DNA of 64,000 nucleotides from Raffaelea ambrosiae. Taxonomy: Eukaryota; Ascomycota; Sordariomycetes; Ophiostomatales; Ophiostomataceae. The first letter of the stretch is position 1, and each line of letters starts with the position of its first letter. The notes under the pieces are model-generated. The model was not told the DNA's origin and did no database searches. It was given only the letters and a program-made list of their open reading frames with translations. Positions 1-11,314 of the stretch are shown here, piece after piece. The stretch is from the NCBI GenBank assembly GCA_002778195.1, contig PCDI01000003.1:3431913-3495912 (forward strand), read 5' to 3'. Both the position numbers and the translations under genes were made by a program.

Positions 1-1330
1 AGGCCGACACGGTAAGCACCGCTTTCTTACGGTCTCTTGTTTTCTCCTTTCGTGGAGAAGAGGGTCCTCCCACACTGCAAGGGCCCTGGTCGATCGACAA
101 CAATGGGCAGAAGACCGGGTGTTGAGGATCAGGACGACCAGGGTTGCCTGGTTGTTTGCCCAGGGCTGTCTCGGGTTCCGGGCCTGCCCAGGCGAGTCAG
201 CGCACGGCAGGGCGGTATGGCAGGGCATGGCAGGGAGCGGCAGGGCATGTCAAGGCCATGCCACGGCTGCCGAGACGAGGCATTCTGCTCCGCTTCTGCT
301 CGTCTGTTGCACGGCGCTGGCGCTCGTGACGTGCAGTTGCACAACTGTCGGCTCTGACAAGCTTTGTTTTCAGTCTTGTGTTCGCCTTGTTCTTCTGGCT
401 CTGTGTTGCATCGCCAACCTCGTGTCTTTGGCTGTCCGCCTGTCTCTTGCTGCGCTGTAGCTGTCGTTGTCGCTGTCGCTGTCTCTGCTTCCCCTGCCAT
501 TCTGTCTCTGGCTGTACCTGTTGTTCTGCTTGCCTCGCTGTCTTTTTTCCATCTTCTCCCCTTGCATATGTCATCTGCCTTTCTTTGTCCTCTTGTAAGC
601 GCTCTGTGGACAGCCTTTTTCAGATGGCCGTCCGCATTCCCTCGCCATTGTGCATACACTGCGCGTCTGTAACGCCTCTGTGAACAAGGCTTGCGGAGCA
701 TGGCGTCTCGGCTCGGGGTGCTGGGCTGACGAGCAGTTTCTATTCAGATGTGTGAATCTTACGCGGCGTACTGTGCATCCTACTCGTAGACACTGGCTCC
801 ACCAAGCAGAACGGCCAAACTCCGCCCACCGCCTGGGCTGTGGATGGGGCGTGCCATCCCGGTTTGCGTTGACTGTGCGATTCTGTACAAAGTGGAAGGA
901 GCACTCCAGAGCAACGCGCCTGCCTTTTGTCTGGTCGAGTCCGCATATCCATCCTCATCCCCAATCTCGGTCAGGATTTTGTCGACAATGGTGTCAAAAA
1001 CTGTCGACATGTAGCATCCAGCCCTCTGCGCCTAGAACGTTTGCTCGAGGCCGCCTACACTGATCCCAGACAACCCAAACACGCCTAAACCAAGACACAA
1101 ACCAGAGAAATACGAGCACTTTGCCCCCTTTTCTCACCGTTAGGTCCGTCGATCCGCGCCAACGAACCGGCCAAAGCTCCAGTTTAATACTTTGTCCATT
1201 TGTTTCCTCGTCGTCTCCCGCTCTGCCATTTCCTCTCTAACCTGTGTCTTTGGCTCTCCCTTGGTTCCCTGTTGGACCGTCTCACGGTCATTCGCCGCCC
1301 CTCCCCTCCCCTTCCCAGGCGCTGCGGCGA

Positions 1331-1371
<41 letters not shown>

Positions 1372-2639
1372 TTTTGCTTTTTGCTTTTTATTGTCTCCCC
1401 TTCTTTGGGTGTTTCTCCTCTGCCTATCCACCCTTTTTTGCCTTCTGCCCTTGGCCTGTCTCCTCCCCAGTTTCTGCCCCCCCTTGGTCTGCCCTTTTGG
1501 TCTGCTCTTGTTTATTTTGCCTCGCCCGACAGCCACCGACTGTCTCGCGTCCGACCAAACCACGCCGCCCATGTGACACGGCATCCTCTAAGACTAGGTA
1601 AGTTGGGAGTGATCCGAGCCTGCACAACTGACAGGGTCTGGCCACCCGTCCACGGCCCAGGACACCCCCCATTCAACCCAGCACGCGGTCCGGACGACAA
1701 GCCCAGAAATGCTCTGCGTGGGTCTCGCCGGCCCTGTGGCGAGCCAATGAGCCAATGGCGTTCTCCATCCGCCATCCTCAAATTTGAAAATCCTGGGTCG
1801 AGTCCCCGTCGAGTCGCTCCATTTCCACCTCCCCTAACCCCCCTGGTCCTGTCACCTCCGCCGCCCAGTCGCTCGTCCCCTCCTCGTGCTTTCATTCCAG
1901 CGAGCACAGCAAACAGGACGCACCCGCCAATACCACCATCCTCCACCCACCGCCGCCGCCCACATCCCCCCAGTCAAACCTTGTGTCCCATGCCAGCCAA
2001 AACCGCACTTCAGCCGTCCTGTCTTTCGTTTTTACACTACGTTGCTCTCGTTCGTCCGTTCGAACTGCGCTTGCTAACCTACAATCCTTCTCGCAGACCT
2101 AGACGCTGCTGGCCTGCACTATTCTCTCTTTTCCTCTGCTATCACCAATCCCGCCAATCCTTGGGTTGTTTTGTGTTTTTTTTGCCGGCTACCTTTCGTT
2201 TCAACGTCTTCTCGCGCGCTGCCGTCTTCCGCTCTTCCCCTGTTCGCAGCCGACCCCGTGCGCCTGCCGGACTTTGTTTCTCGGCTTTATTCTCGCCCTG
2301 TCCCGATCTCTGCCGCCTACCCGTCCGCTCCTTTTTGAGAATCCCTTACACGATTACCCGACGCCGCAGCGTACAGGCGCAGCCTCTCCCCGGGGGGGCA
2401 TCGCCGGTTTCCAAAGACGGCCGACGACTTAGCACTGGAAGCGCGCTCCGACACCTGGGCGCTCGCAGGCGAAAACGTCAAGCACCGGACGTTACGCGCG
2501 GTGTAAAACTCGCGCCCACGGCAATTGTCGACCACAAAGCTCGACGAGCTGACGCCTGCTGCAGCCCGGCTTCACTCCGTTTCGCTCAGGTCTCATCCGC
2601 CTTCTCGCCTCTTTCGAAAGTCGCACCACGCCGCCAGCA
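1..2639 (+). promoter_or_regulatory. Upstream region and pyrimidine-rich leader of the histidine kinase gene
   Basis: I see no supportable gene here. The first 1.1 kb has only short overlapping low-complexity frames, with a local GGCAGGGCATG-like repetition around 215-255. From about 1190 to the start codon at 2640 the top strand is strongly C/T-rich, with a 36-T run at 1333-1368, as is common in long fungal 5' leaders. An 8-bp direct repeat, GAGCCAAT twice at 1741-1756, gives two adjacent CCAAT boxes about 890 bp before the ATG. CCAAT is the known site of the fungal HAP/AnCF complex; that it works here is inference. The transcription start cannot be placed from sequence alone. Confidence 0.5.
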
Positions 2640-5600
2640 ATGACGATTGTCCCAAACACAATGGCCGACGACTCAGTCTATGCGGCCGTCGCTGCCCTGC
2701 TCAAGCCTCTCGCAGCTAATTCCGACCTCACAGCCACTGTTGTGGCATCCAGAGACAACACAAATGGCATCCCTTTGATCAAACTCCCCGGGCGCGAGTC
2801 CTCTGAGAAGACCACCCTCGAATGCGAGATCGCCACTCTCATCCAGAGAATACACCAGCTAGAATCGCGCGCTGTCTGCCCGCCAAGTATTAGCGCCTTC
2901 GCCAACATGCCCAACGAGATCTCCGACTCCATGTTCGAAGATAGCGCCTCATCACCCACCAGCAGCACAGGCGTTGCCGCCACGATACCAAGACGCTATG
3001 TGCCCGAATCCAGCAGCAGCACGGCCGCCAGCGCCCCCCCTTCGGCAAATGCCACTTCGCCCATCATCGAACAGGGTGTCTTGGCCGTTGGCCACCTCAC
3101 AGATGAGGCTCTGGCCGGTCTGCGCAACCATGTCGACGACCAGTCCAAACTTCTCGACACCCAGCGCCAAGAGCTCGCGGGCGTCAATGCACAGCTTCTC
3201 GAGCAGAAGCATCTACAGGAACGCACCCTACAGGTGCTCGAGCAGCAGCGCGTCGCCACCCTCGAGCGCGAACTCTGGAAGCACCAGAAGGCCAACGAAG
3301 CTTTCCAAAAGGCTCTGCGGGAAATTGGCGAGATCGTCACCGCTGTCGCCCGCGGTGACCTGTCTAAGAAGGTCCGCATGAACACTGTTGAAATGGATCC
3401 CGAAATCACCACCTTCAAGCGCACCATCAACACCATGATGGACACGCTACAGGTCTTCTCCAGCGAAGTGTCCCGTGTGGCTCGCGAAGTCGGGACTGAG
3501 GGTATGCTGGGTGGCCAGGCCCAGATCCAGGGCGTCGACGGCACCTGGAAGGAGCTGACCGACAATGTCAACATCATGGCCCAGAATCTGACCGACCAAG
3601 TGCGCGAAATCGCATCCGTCACCACTGCCGTCGCCTTCGGCGACCTGACACAGAAGATCGAGCGGCCCGCCAAAGGTGAGATTCTGCAGCTCCAGCAGAC
3701 AATCAACACCATGGTGGACCAGCTGCGGACATTTGCCTCTGAAGTCACCCGTGTCGCCCGTGATGTCGGAACCGAGGGCATGCTCGGCGGGCAGGCTGAT
3801 GTGGAGGGCGTCAAGGGCATGTGGAACGAGCTCACGGTCAACGTGAACGCCATGGCCAACAACTTAACGACACAAGTGCGTGATATCATCAAGGTTACCA
3901 CTGCCGTCGCCAAGGGCGACCTGACCCAGAAGGTCCAGGCTGAGTGCCGCGGCGAGATTTTCGAGCTCAAGAAGACAATCAACTCCATGGTCGACCAACT
4001 ACAGCAGTTTGCTCGCGAAGTCACCAAGATCTCGCGCGAAGTCGGCACCGAAGGCCGCCTCGGCGGCCAGGCCACAGTCCACGACGTCGAGGGAACCTGG
4101 CGCAACCTCACCGAAAATGTGAACGGCATGGCCAATAACCTTACAACTCAAGTGCGAGAGATCGCCAAGGTCACCACGGCTGTGGCCAAGGGCGATCTCA
4201 CCAAAAAGATTGGCGTCGAAGCCCAAGGCGAAATCCTCGACCTCAAGAACACCATCAACACCATGGTGGACCGTCTCAGCACCTTTGCCTTCGAAGTGAG
4301 CAAGGTCGCTCGCGAGGTCGGTACCGACGGCACACTCGGCGGGCAAGCCACTGTTAACGACGTCGAGGGAACCTGGCGCAACCTGACTGAAAACGTGAAC
4401 GGCATGGCTATGAACCTGACGAACCAGGTGCGGAATATCTCATACGTCACCCAAGCCATTGCCAACGGAGACATGACCCGAAAGATCGACGTCGAGGCCA
4501 AGGGTGAAATGCTCATCTTGAAGGATACAATCAATAACATGGTTGACCGGCTTTCTGTATTCTGTAACGAAGTGCAGAGAGTCGCCAAGGACGTCGGTGT
4601 CGATGGTATCATGGGTGGCCAGGCCGATATTGCTGGCTTGAAGGGTCGGTGGAAAGAAATCACCACCGACGTCAATACCATGGCAAACAACTTGGTAAGC
4701 CCCCCCCCAATAATGCATGCATCTCGTAACTACATGACAGCAGCTAACTTTTCTTGCTCCCGTCAGACGGCGCAAGTGCGTGCCTTTGGTGACATCACCA
4801 ACGCGGCGACAGATGGCGACTTTACGAAGCTCGTCGAGGTCGAAGCATCCGGTGAAATGGACGAGCTGAAAAAGAAAATCAATCTGATGGTCTATAACCT
4901 GCGCGACAGTATCCAGAGAAATACGCAGGCTCGAGAGGCCGCCGAGTTGGCCAACAAGACGAAATCCGAGTTCCTGGCCAACATGTCTCACGAGATACGA
5001 ACCCCCATGAACGGCATCATCGGCATGACCCAGCTGACACTGGACACCGATCTGACCCAATACCAGCGGGAAATGCTCAATATTGTCAACAACCTTGCCA
5101 ACAGCTTGCTCACAATCATCGACGACATTCTCGATTTGTCCAAGATCGAAGCCCGCAGAATGGTCATTGAGGAGATCCCATACACCCTCCGTGGCACTGT
5201 GTTCAACGCCCTGAAGACACTGGCCGTAAAGGCCAACGAGAAGTTCCTTGATCTCACCTTCCATGTCGACAGCTCTGTGCCGGACCACGTTGTCGGCGAC
5301 TCTTTCCGTCTGCGTCAAATTATCCTGAACCTCGTAGGCAACGCCATCAAGTTCACCGAGCGCGGTGAGGTCAGCCTCACAATTCGCAAAGCTAGCTCAA
5401 AAAACACTATTTTGGATGGTGAATATGCCATCGAGTTTGTCGTGTCTGACACGGGCATTGGCATTCCGTCTGACAAGCTCGACTTGATCTTCGACACCTT
5501 CCAGCAGGCCGACGGCTCCATGACGCGCAAGTTTGGCGGCACGGGTTTGGGTCTGTCCATTTCCAAGCGTCTTGTGAGCCTGATGGGCGGTGATGTTTGG

Positions 5601-6804
5601 GTCAAGAGCGAGTACGGCAAGGGCAGCTCTTTCTTCTTCACCTGCGTGGTTCGCCGTGCCGAAAACGACGTCACCCTGATTCACAAGCAACTCAACCCCT
5701 ACCGCGGCCACCAGGTGCTCTTAATAGACAAAGGCATGAACAATCACGGCGAGGAGATCGCCAGTATGCTAGGCACCCTGGGCCTGGTGCCCATTGTGGT
5801 CGACTCTGAAAGGAATCCGTCCCTGGCCCAGGCCCGCGCTAAGGGCTCGCCGCCCAAGGATGTCATTATTGTGGTCGACTCACTCGACACTGCCCGCCGC
5901 CTGCAATCCATCAACAAGTTCGAATATGTGCCCATTGTGCTCCTGGCGCCGGTCATCAATGTCAGCCTCAAGTCCTGCATTGAGCTGGGCGTCACCTCGT
6001 TCATGACGACGCCTTGCAAGCTAATCGACCTCGCCAATGGCATGGTACCGGCTCTGGAGAACCGTGCCACGCCGTCACTTGCCGACAATACAAAATCTTT
6101 CGAAATCCTGCTGGCCGAGGACAACACTGTGAACCAGCGATTGGCCGTCAAGATTCTCGAGAAATACCACCACGTAGTCACCGTCGTTGGCAATGGCGAG
6201 GAGGCCGTAGAGGCTATTAAGCGGAAGATTTTCGATGTCATTCTGATGGATGTTCAGATGCCAATTATGGTTGGTTTATTTTATTTCCATTTCTCGCTCC
6301 CCTTTCCTTCCACCCGTTGTCTTCTTCTAAGCTAACCAACAAACAAACAAACAGGGCGGTTTCGAGGCGACAGCCAAGATTCGCGAGTACGAGCGGAGTC
6401 TCGGAACACAACGGACACCTATTATTGCACTGACTGCGCACGCCATGATGGGCGACCGCGAAAAGTGCATACAAGCGCAGATGGATGAGTATCTGTCGAA
6501 GCCTCTGCAGCAAAACCACCTGATCGAGACGATTCTCAAGTGTGCCACGCTGGGCGGCGCCTTGCTGGAGAAGAACCGCGAGCGGGAACTGGCCCGGCAG
6601 GTGGATCAAAAGGGCGGCACGGCGTCGCCGACGTCTCTCGTCTCGTCCCAGCTGTCACTGCGGCCACAAGTCAACCGTGCCACTACAGCCGCTGATGCCA
6701 TATCAGCAGCTGCAGAGGCGGCAGCGGTAGAAAATGGTGGCGGCAGCACCAGCGACCAGAACGACAATATTGCAAGGGCAAGCACCAAGAGCCTACCCAG
6801 CTGA
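2640..6804 (+). CDS. nik1/os-1: Group III hybrid histidine kinase, Nik1/Os-1 type osmosensor
   Basis: Three exons (2640-4694, 4767-6269, 6355-6804) give 1335 residues, close to the roughly 1300 usual for this family. In order: a variable N-terminus; six HAMP units whose GDL/GDM/GDF cores recur about every 92 residues from residue 235 to 700; a HisKA domain with phospho-accepting His760 in NMSHEIRTPMNG; a HATPase domain (N box near 866-880, DTGIGIP near 912, GTGLGLS near 942); and a receiver domain with acidic AEDN near 1132, phospho-accepting Asp1180 in MDVQMP, and Lys near 1233 in LSKP. No transmembrane segment is evident, as expected for this cytosolic class. In known fungi it feeds a phosphotransfer protein into the HOG MAPK pathway and is required for phenylpyrrole and dicarboximide action. 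The 72-bp first intron (4695-4766) keeps the frame open; the 85-bp second intron (6270-6354) splits the receiver at MPIM/GGFE. Confidence 0.96.
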
Positions 6805-8705
6805 CTTGTTTTTGGTTGTCGTTCTCTTTTGAATTCTAACACGTCTGTTTAGCTTCTCCGAGCACACAGCTCATGAAATAGTTGAAAATGCTAGCCAGAC
6901 ACACACTATTTATGTCCTGGTAGTATGATTTCACATTTCCGCAGACAGCCTCTCGATCTTCTCGATATCCCCCACCCTGCCTCTATTCTTCCTCTGTCTA
7001 CCCTCACTCTTTTTTTTCTATTTCTCCGTTCTCTTTCTTTTTGTATGAAGAAAGGTGCTTCCTTTTCTTACTGTATTGCATTTAATGGGTTCATATGGGA
7101 CTTTTTGCATTTCATGTTTTACTTGTTGTATGGTTCTCGAGCCCGGAGAAAGAGAGACCTATGCGGCTTCATTCATCCATCACTTGGCATTGCACTAGGC
7201 GTTTTATTGTATGTTTGTTGATATTTTTGCTTTGACTCTGGGGGAATTTGTTCATTGTCGTCTTAACCGTTATGTGTATTAAACTGTTATGGCCTGTTGG
7301 CCCCTCCTGGATGGAGCATTTGTCTATTTATGTCAAGGGGGGAATCACTATCAGATGAAGTGTCAATGGGACATTGATTGCTTTTTTAACGGGGCGAAGG
7401 AGAATGTACTGCTTTCCTTGTGTATCAGAAGGCTACGGCAGCTTACACTATGTGTTTCTTCCTACAAATTTGAACAGTCTCGAGCGTTTGTGATTTATAT
7501 ATGTATGAGGAGTATAGCGTACACATGGAAATTATTCTGCATATTCAAAGCATATGACAATGCCCTCCAAAAAAGGATGGGAAAGGGGGAGGAAGGGAGC
7601 AATCGGAGAATAAGAGTAAATCAATTATTCTACCGGAAAGCAGGAGGGCTCTGCTTGTGGAGAATATTTTTTGTCCTTCGTTGTTGAATGCGTGAACTGG
7701 AAACGGTCTTTATCTTAATGTCTTGATCTTGACAGCTTGAGTTCGTGATTTCGACATATTGTTGTTTTTGTATCCCAGCAGTTGTGTTGTCAATTTCTGC
7801 CTCCAAGATTCCCCATTTCAAATTCCTCCGTTTTCTCACTCTACCTGTGTTCTTTCCGCCTGGGCCGTATCCCTCCCCCCCTGTAGATTATTTATTCGCA
7901 TTCCAGCCCTGGCTATAGACAACCTTATCATCCCGCCAGAAACAGTATGTGGTCCAAATATAGCTTACGTCACGAGAACTCTCAATGCGGTTCCATGCAT
8001 GTTTGTGTTCATTGCCTCTGGCCTTCTCCTGTTATCGTGCAAGCGAGCTGCGGCTTGCCTCATCGCTGTATATGGCCAAAAAGACAAAGGGCAATCAACA
8101 AAGATATCAAACATAAGGTTCATAATGATTTCCTTATTCACGAAACACCAAGGTGGTCAAGTGGATAATACGTGTGTCGTATATTTGAAAAAATGGCAAG
8201 AACGCAAAGAGACGAAGCGAGAAGGAACGATTAAAAAGAGGCTCTTCACAATGACTGAAAGGCGCAAGAAAGAAAGAAAGAAAGCCAGATGCAATATCAA
8301 ACCAGCAGAACCAAAACCACGCGAGTAAGAACGATATATCACAAAAAAGACTCTCCCCTTCTATTATCCATGCCCAGGATCATCCACAAGGTATGTCGAC
8401 GACATCATTCCGGCTTCTCGTAATTCATGTCCCCTTCGCTCAGCAAACCTCGTTTGACACGAGAAAAAATATATTGAAAATCGAGTGCTATCAGGACACA
8501 CACACAGTAAGGTAGTCTAGATGAACAAGGGGCAACACATCACCGCTTCTGTCTTCTCCGCTTGTACTTCACTCGGCCAGTCTCTTTCTAGCTTTAATGA
8601 CCACAGCGTAACAGAGATCCCGGGCCTTATTTTTCTCGTGGTTTCTTTTATTTTTTTTCCTTTTTTTTCTCATTGTGGCCATCTCTAAGAGAGGCTTGAC
8701 CGCCT
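6805..8705. other. Intergenic region with kinase 3' UTR
   Basis: This is A/T-rich sequence between the kinase stop and the end of the small gene on the other strand. The first few hundred bases should be the kinase 3' UTR. The open frames here are short, not conserved-looking and in arbitrary phase. I see no tRNA, repeat or domain-bearing frame. Confidence 0.5.
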
Positions 8706-11314
8706 TCATGGCTTTTTGCTGTCACCACCGCTGCTGGATAGCTTCTCTTTCCCATTGGCAGAGGCGCTATCGTTGGTTGTGGATTTGCTCTCTGGCTTGC
8801 TCTCAGGTTTAACCTGGAACTTGTACTTTTGGTCGCCTTCTTCTTCTTCTTTTTCTTCTTCCTCCTCCTCCCCCTCTTCGTCGATGTCGCCATCTAGATC
8901 TTCCGACGTCATGCCAAATGACGCCAGCAGCTGCTCGATCTTGGATTCAAACTGGTCCAGCTCCTTCTCAAGCTTGTCTGCCGCTCTCTCGCCGCTGTAA
9001 TGAAGTCAATACATCAGTGCTTTCTTTTCTTTCCTCCCTCATTTTCTGCTTCTTCCATTCCTCTTCGTGGAAAGCGGGGGCGGACTTCCGGGTCTGGGAA
9101 CGATTGCCAGGACACAAGAATGATGAAATGCATTTTCTTACGCCGTACCACTCGTAAGGGAAATGGGGGAAATGGGATACGAGCGGCATGGGAAAGGGAG
9201 GAAGGGGTGCATGGGAAAATTGGCACTGGCATCGGCATTGGCATCGGCATTGGCATCGGCATTGGCATCGGCATCAGTACCAGCACCATCCTCGGAATCA
9301 CCATGCCACCAGCTCAGCACCAACAGACACACACTGCAACACCAGAGTAAAGTGAGACACAGCAACCAAGTAAATGGAAGTTTGCAGATGCAGTTTGTCG
9401 AAGCAAAAGCGTAAACACGTAAATGCAGCATGCACACCAGTGTGCGGATCCCAATGACAAGAACTAAAGTAGAAAAACTGGCACAACTAGCCAAAGACTG
9501 GAAACCAAAAAAAGTGGACACTGAATGACCCACGAGAATGCAATCACGGATCGTAGGCCCGTCTTGACGTGTTAGACCAGGCTTGCCTGCGACCATATAC
9601 TATGTACGGTTACAGTTGCACTTGCTGTGACTTCAATATTATGTGATAGCGCACGAGAGCGCGCATGAATAGCCGGATGCCATGTGGATGTAGTGTGGGT
9701 GTGTGATAATGCCCTTTCTATATCCTCTCATTATGCTTCTGGCCAATGCAAGCCACATTTGGGGATCTGGTTGACAACCATGAAACGCCAAAAAACAAAA
9801 CGTGGGAGCGACGTTGCAGGCGAAGGGAGCATCTCAAGCCATGCATGTCCAGAAATACAGCCACTATTCCTTGTTGTCCATGGCTTTTTAACATGCACGA
9901 GCACAGGCAAAAGAAGACGTAGAAAAGGAAAGAGAAAAAGAAAAAAAAGAAAACAGGTAGGGTGGAAACCGGGGCCCGGACAAGTCCGGGGCCCCACTCA
10001 CTTGTGCGTTATGTGGCGTACGCAAATTCTCCGGCGCTGGTCTTCCAGTTCGGCAGTCCACTGATGCGGGCCAAGACAATAGAAAGCGGAGACGTGAAAC
10101 AAAGCGGAGGATAGTGAGGGCAAGTGAGGGCAAGTGAGCCCGGGGTGGGTGGTCGGGGACGGTGGTGCATGAAAAGACAGACTTCAGGGACTGCGTTCTA
10201 GATGCCGTCGACGACGCATCCCACACTTGCGGCCGCGAAAACGCCCCAACATGCCTAGACATCTCGAGGTTCGTTTTGTCTGTTTGTTTTGTCCTTTTTG
10301 TGGAATATCGAGGGAAGCACGGGGGAGATCGTGATGATGACGACGGTCCAGAAAGGTCAGGATGAAGAGAAAGGGAGCAAGGGGGATTGTTCAGTGTCAG
10401 CCTCACTTGAAAGATGAGCATCAATGACATGAGACTCTAGATTGGGCACCAAAGCATTTCTCTCTCTCGGTCTTCAACTCTTCGTCCCATCATGGGACAT
10501 GCACCGGGGACCTGGATCAGCCACACGGCCCAGCAGGTCAGTCCCGATCAGTCTGGGTGGATGGGAGGCGTTGCATGGGGCGTTGCAATGGCCCAGGCCA
10601 GTCTCCCGGAGACTATCCCGGAGCACGCCGAGAAGTCAACAGGTCATGGGCAATCGAGGGCCCAGGGAGGGGGGGGGGGGGTTGAAAAAGCCCACTTTCT
10701 GTCAGTTTTTGGCTGTCCCTCCGCGTCGGTAAGACGAAATAGTCCACCTGCCAAAAACGGGGTGTGTCGGCCATCTTGCCGTCGGCAAGTGCGGTTTTCA
10801 GTAACGATCAAAGTTGAAATATGGCTGTCTGAGAAGAAGGCGAAAAGAAAGTGGAAAATAATATGAAAGAAAGAAAAAAAACGGAAGAGGATAAAGAGGA
10901 AATGAGATTGGCCGCTAGGAAAGGCAGACGGCGAAAACAGACAGTGCAACACCACAGCAATGCAACAACAAATGGCAACTGACAAATGCGGAAGGTGAAA
11001 GACAAGAGCAAGTTGGGGAGCAATGTACGAGAAGAACTGGCCAGGCCACTGGGCGTATTGGCAGCTTCGTTTTGGGGCATTTTTTGTTCTTACCGAGCAA
11101 GTTCTTGTAAGGCCTAGACCATGCGGGAAACCAAGTTAGTGTATGCATCGTCTTTTTATTGCCCTTTTTTGGGGGGGTTAGACCTGTGAGAGGTCATGTG
11201 ACCTACCTCTGTCAGACCCGCGCGCTGCGAGGCCAGCGTTGAGGCCACCGAGGCTGTCGACGAGCCCGCCGAGTTGCCTGGCTTGTCTGCCCTGCCAGCA
11301 CCATTGACAGCCAT
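8706..11314 (-). CDS. Small coiled-coil protein with acidic C-terminus, function unknown
   Basis: I do not recognise the family. A five-exon model on the minus strand is consistent in phase and gives 167 residues: 11314-11207, 11113-11094, 10434-10407, 10060-10002 and 8994-8706. The best evidence is the last exon, which encodes a charged amphipathic helix (ERAADKLEKELDQFESKIEQ), then a long run of Glu and a Lys/Ser tail. The first exon (MAVNGAGRADKP, ending RAGLTE) is followed by the consensus donor GTAGGT. Exon 4 encodes WTAELEDQRRR and ends at GTGAGT. Exons 2 (20 nt) and 3 (28 nt) are microexons. Exons 3 and 4 total 87 nt, so a form skipping both stays in frame and reads ALQELAR directly into GERAADK. 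The 1-kb last intron is long for a fungus. The last exon is fairly secure; the microexons are tentative. Confidence 0.45.
9222..9275. repeat. GGCATC/GGCATT hexamer tandem repeat
   Basis: Nine consecutive 6-bp units, alternating mainly GGCATC and GGCATT with a variant GGCACT first unit, lie inside the long last intron of the small minus-strand gene. They read as open frame on both strands, giving short spurious dipeptide repeats. This is a simple-sequence array. Confidence 0.9.

Noticed and set aside
1192..2643. 483-codon open frame upstream of the histidine kinase
   Set aside because: It passes through a 36-T run, is Pro/Ser/Arg/Phe low complexity with no domain, and ends on the kinase ATG. 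It is better explained as C/T-rich leader.
8648..8893. Second minus-strand frame over the last exon of the small gene (Lys-rich)
   Set aside because: It is an alternative reading of the same GAA/GAG repeat; only the Glu-rich frame joins the upstream exons in phase.
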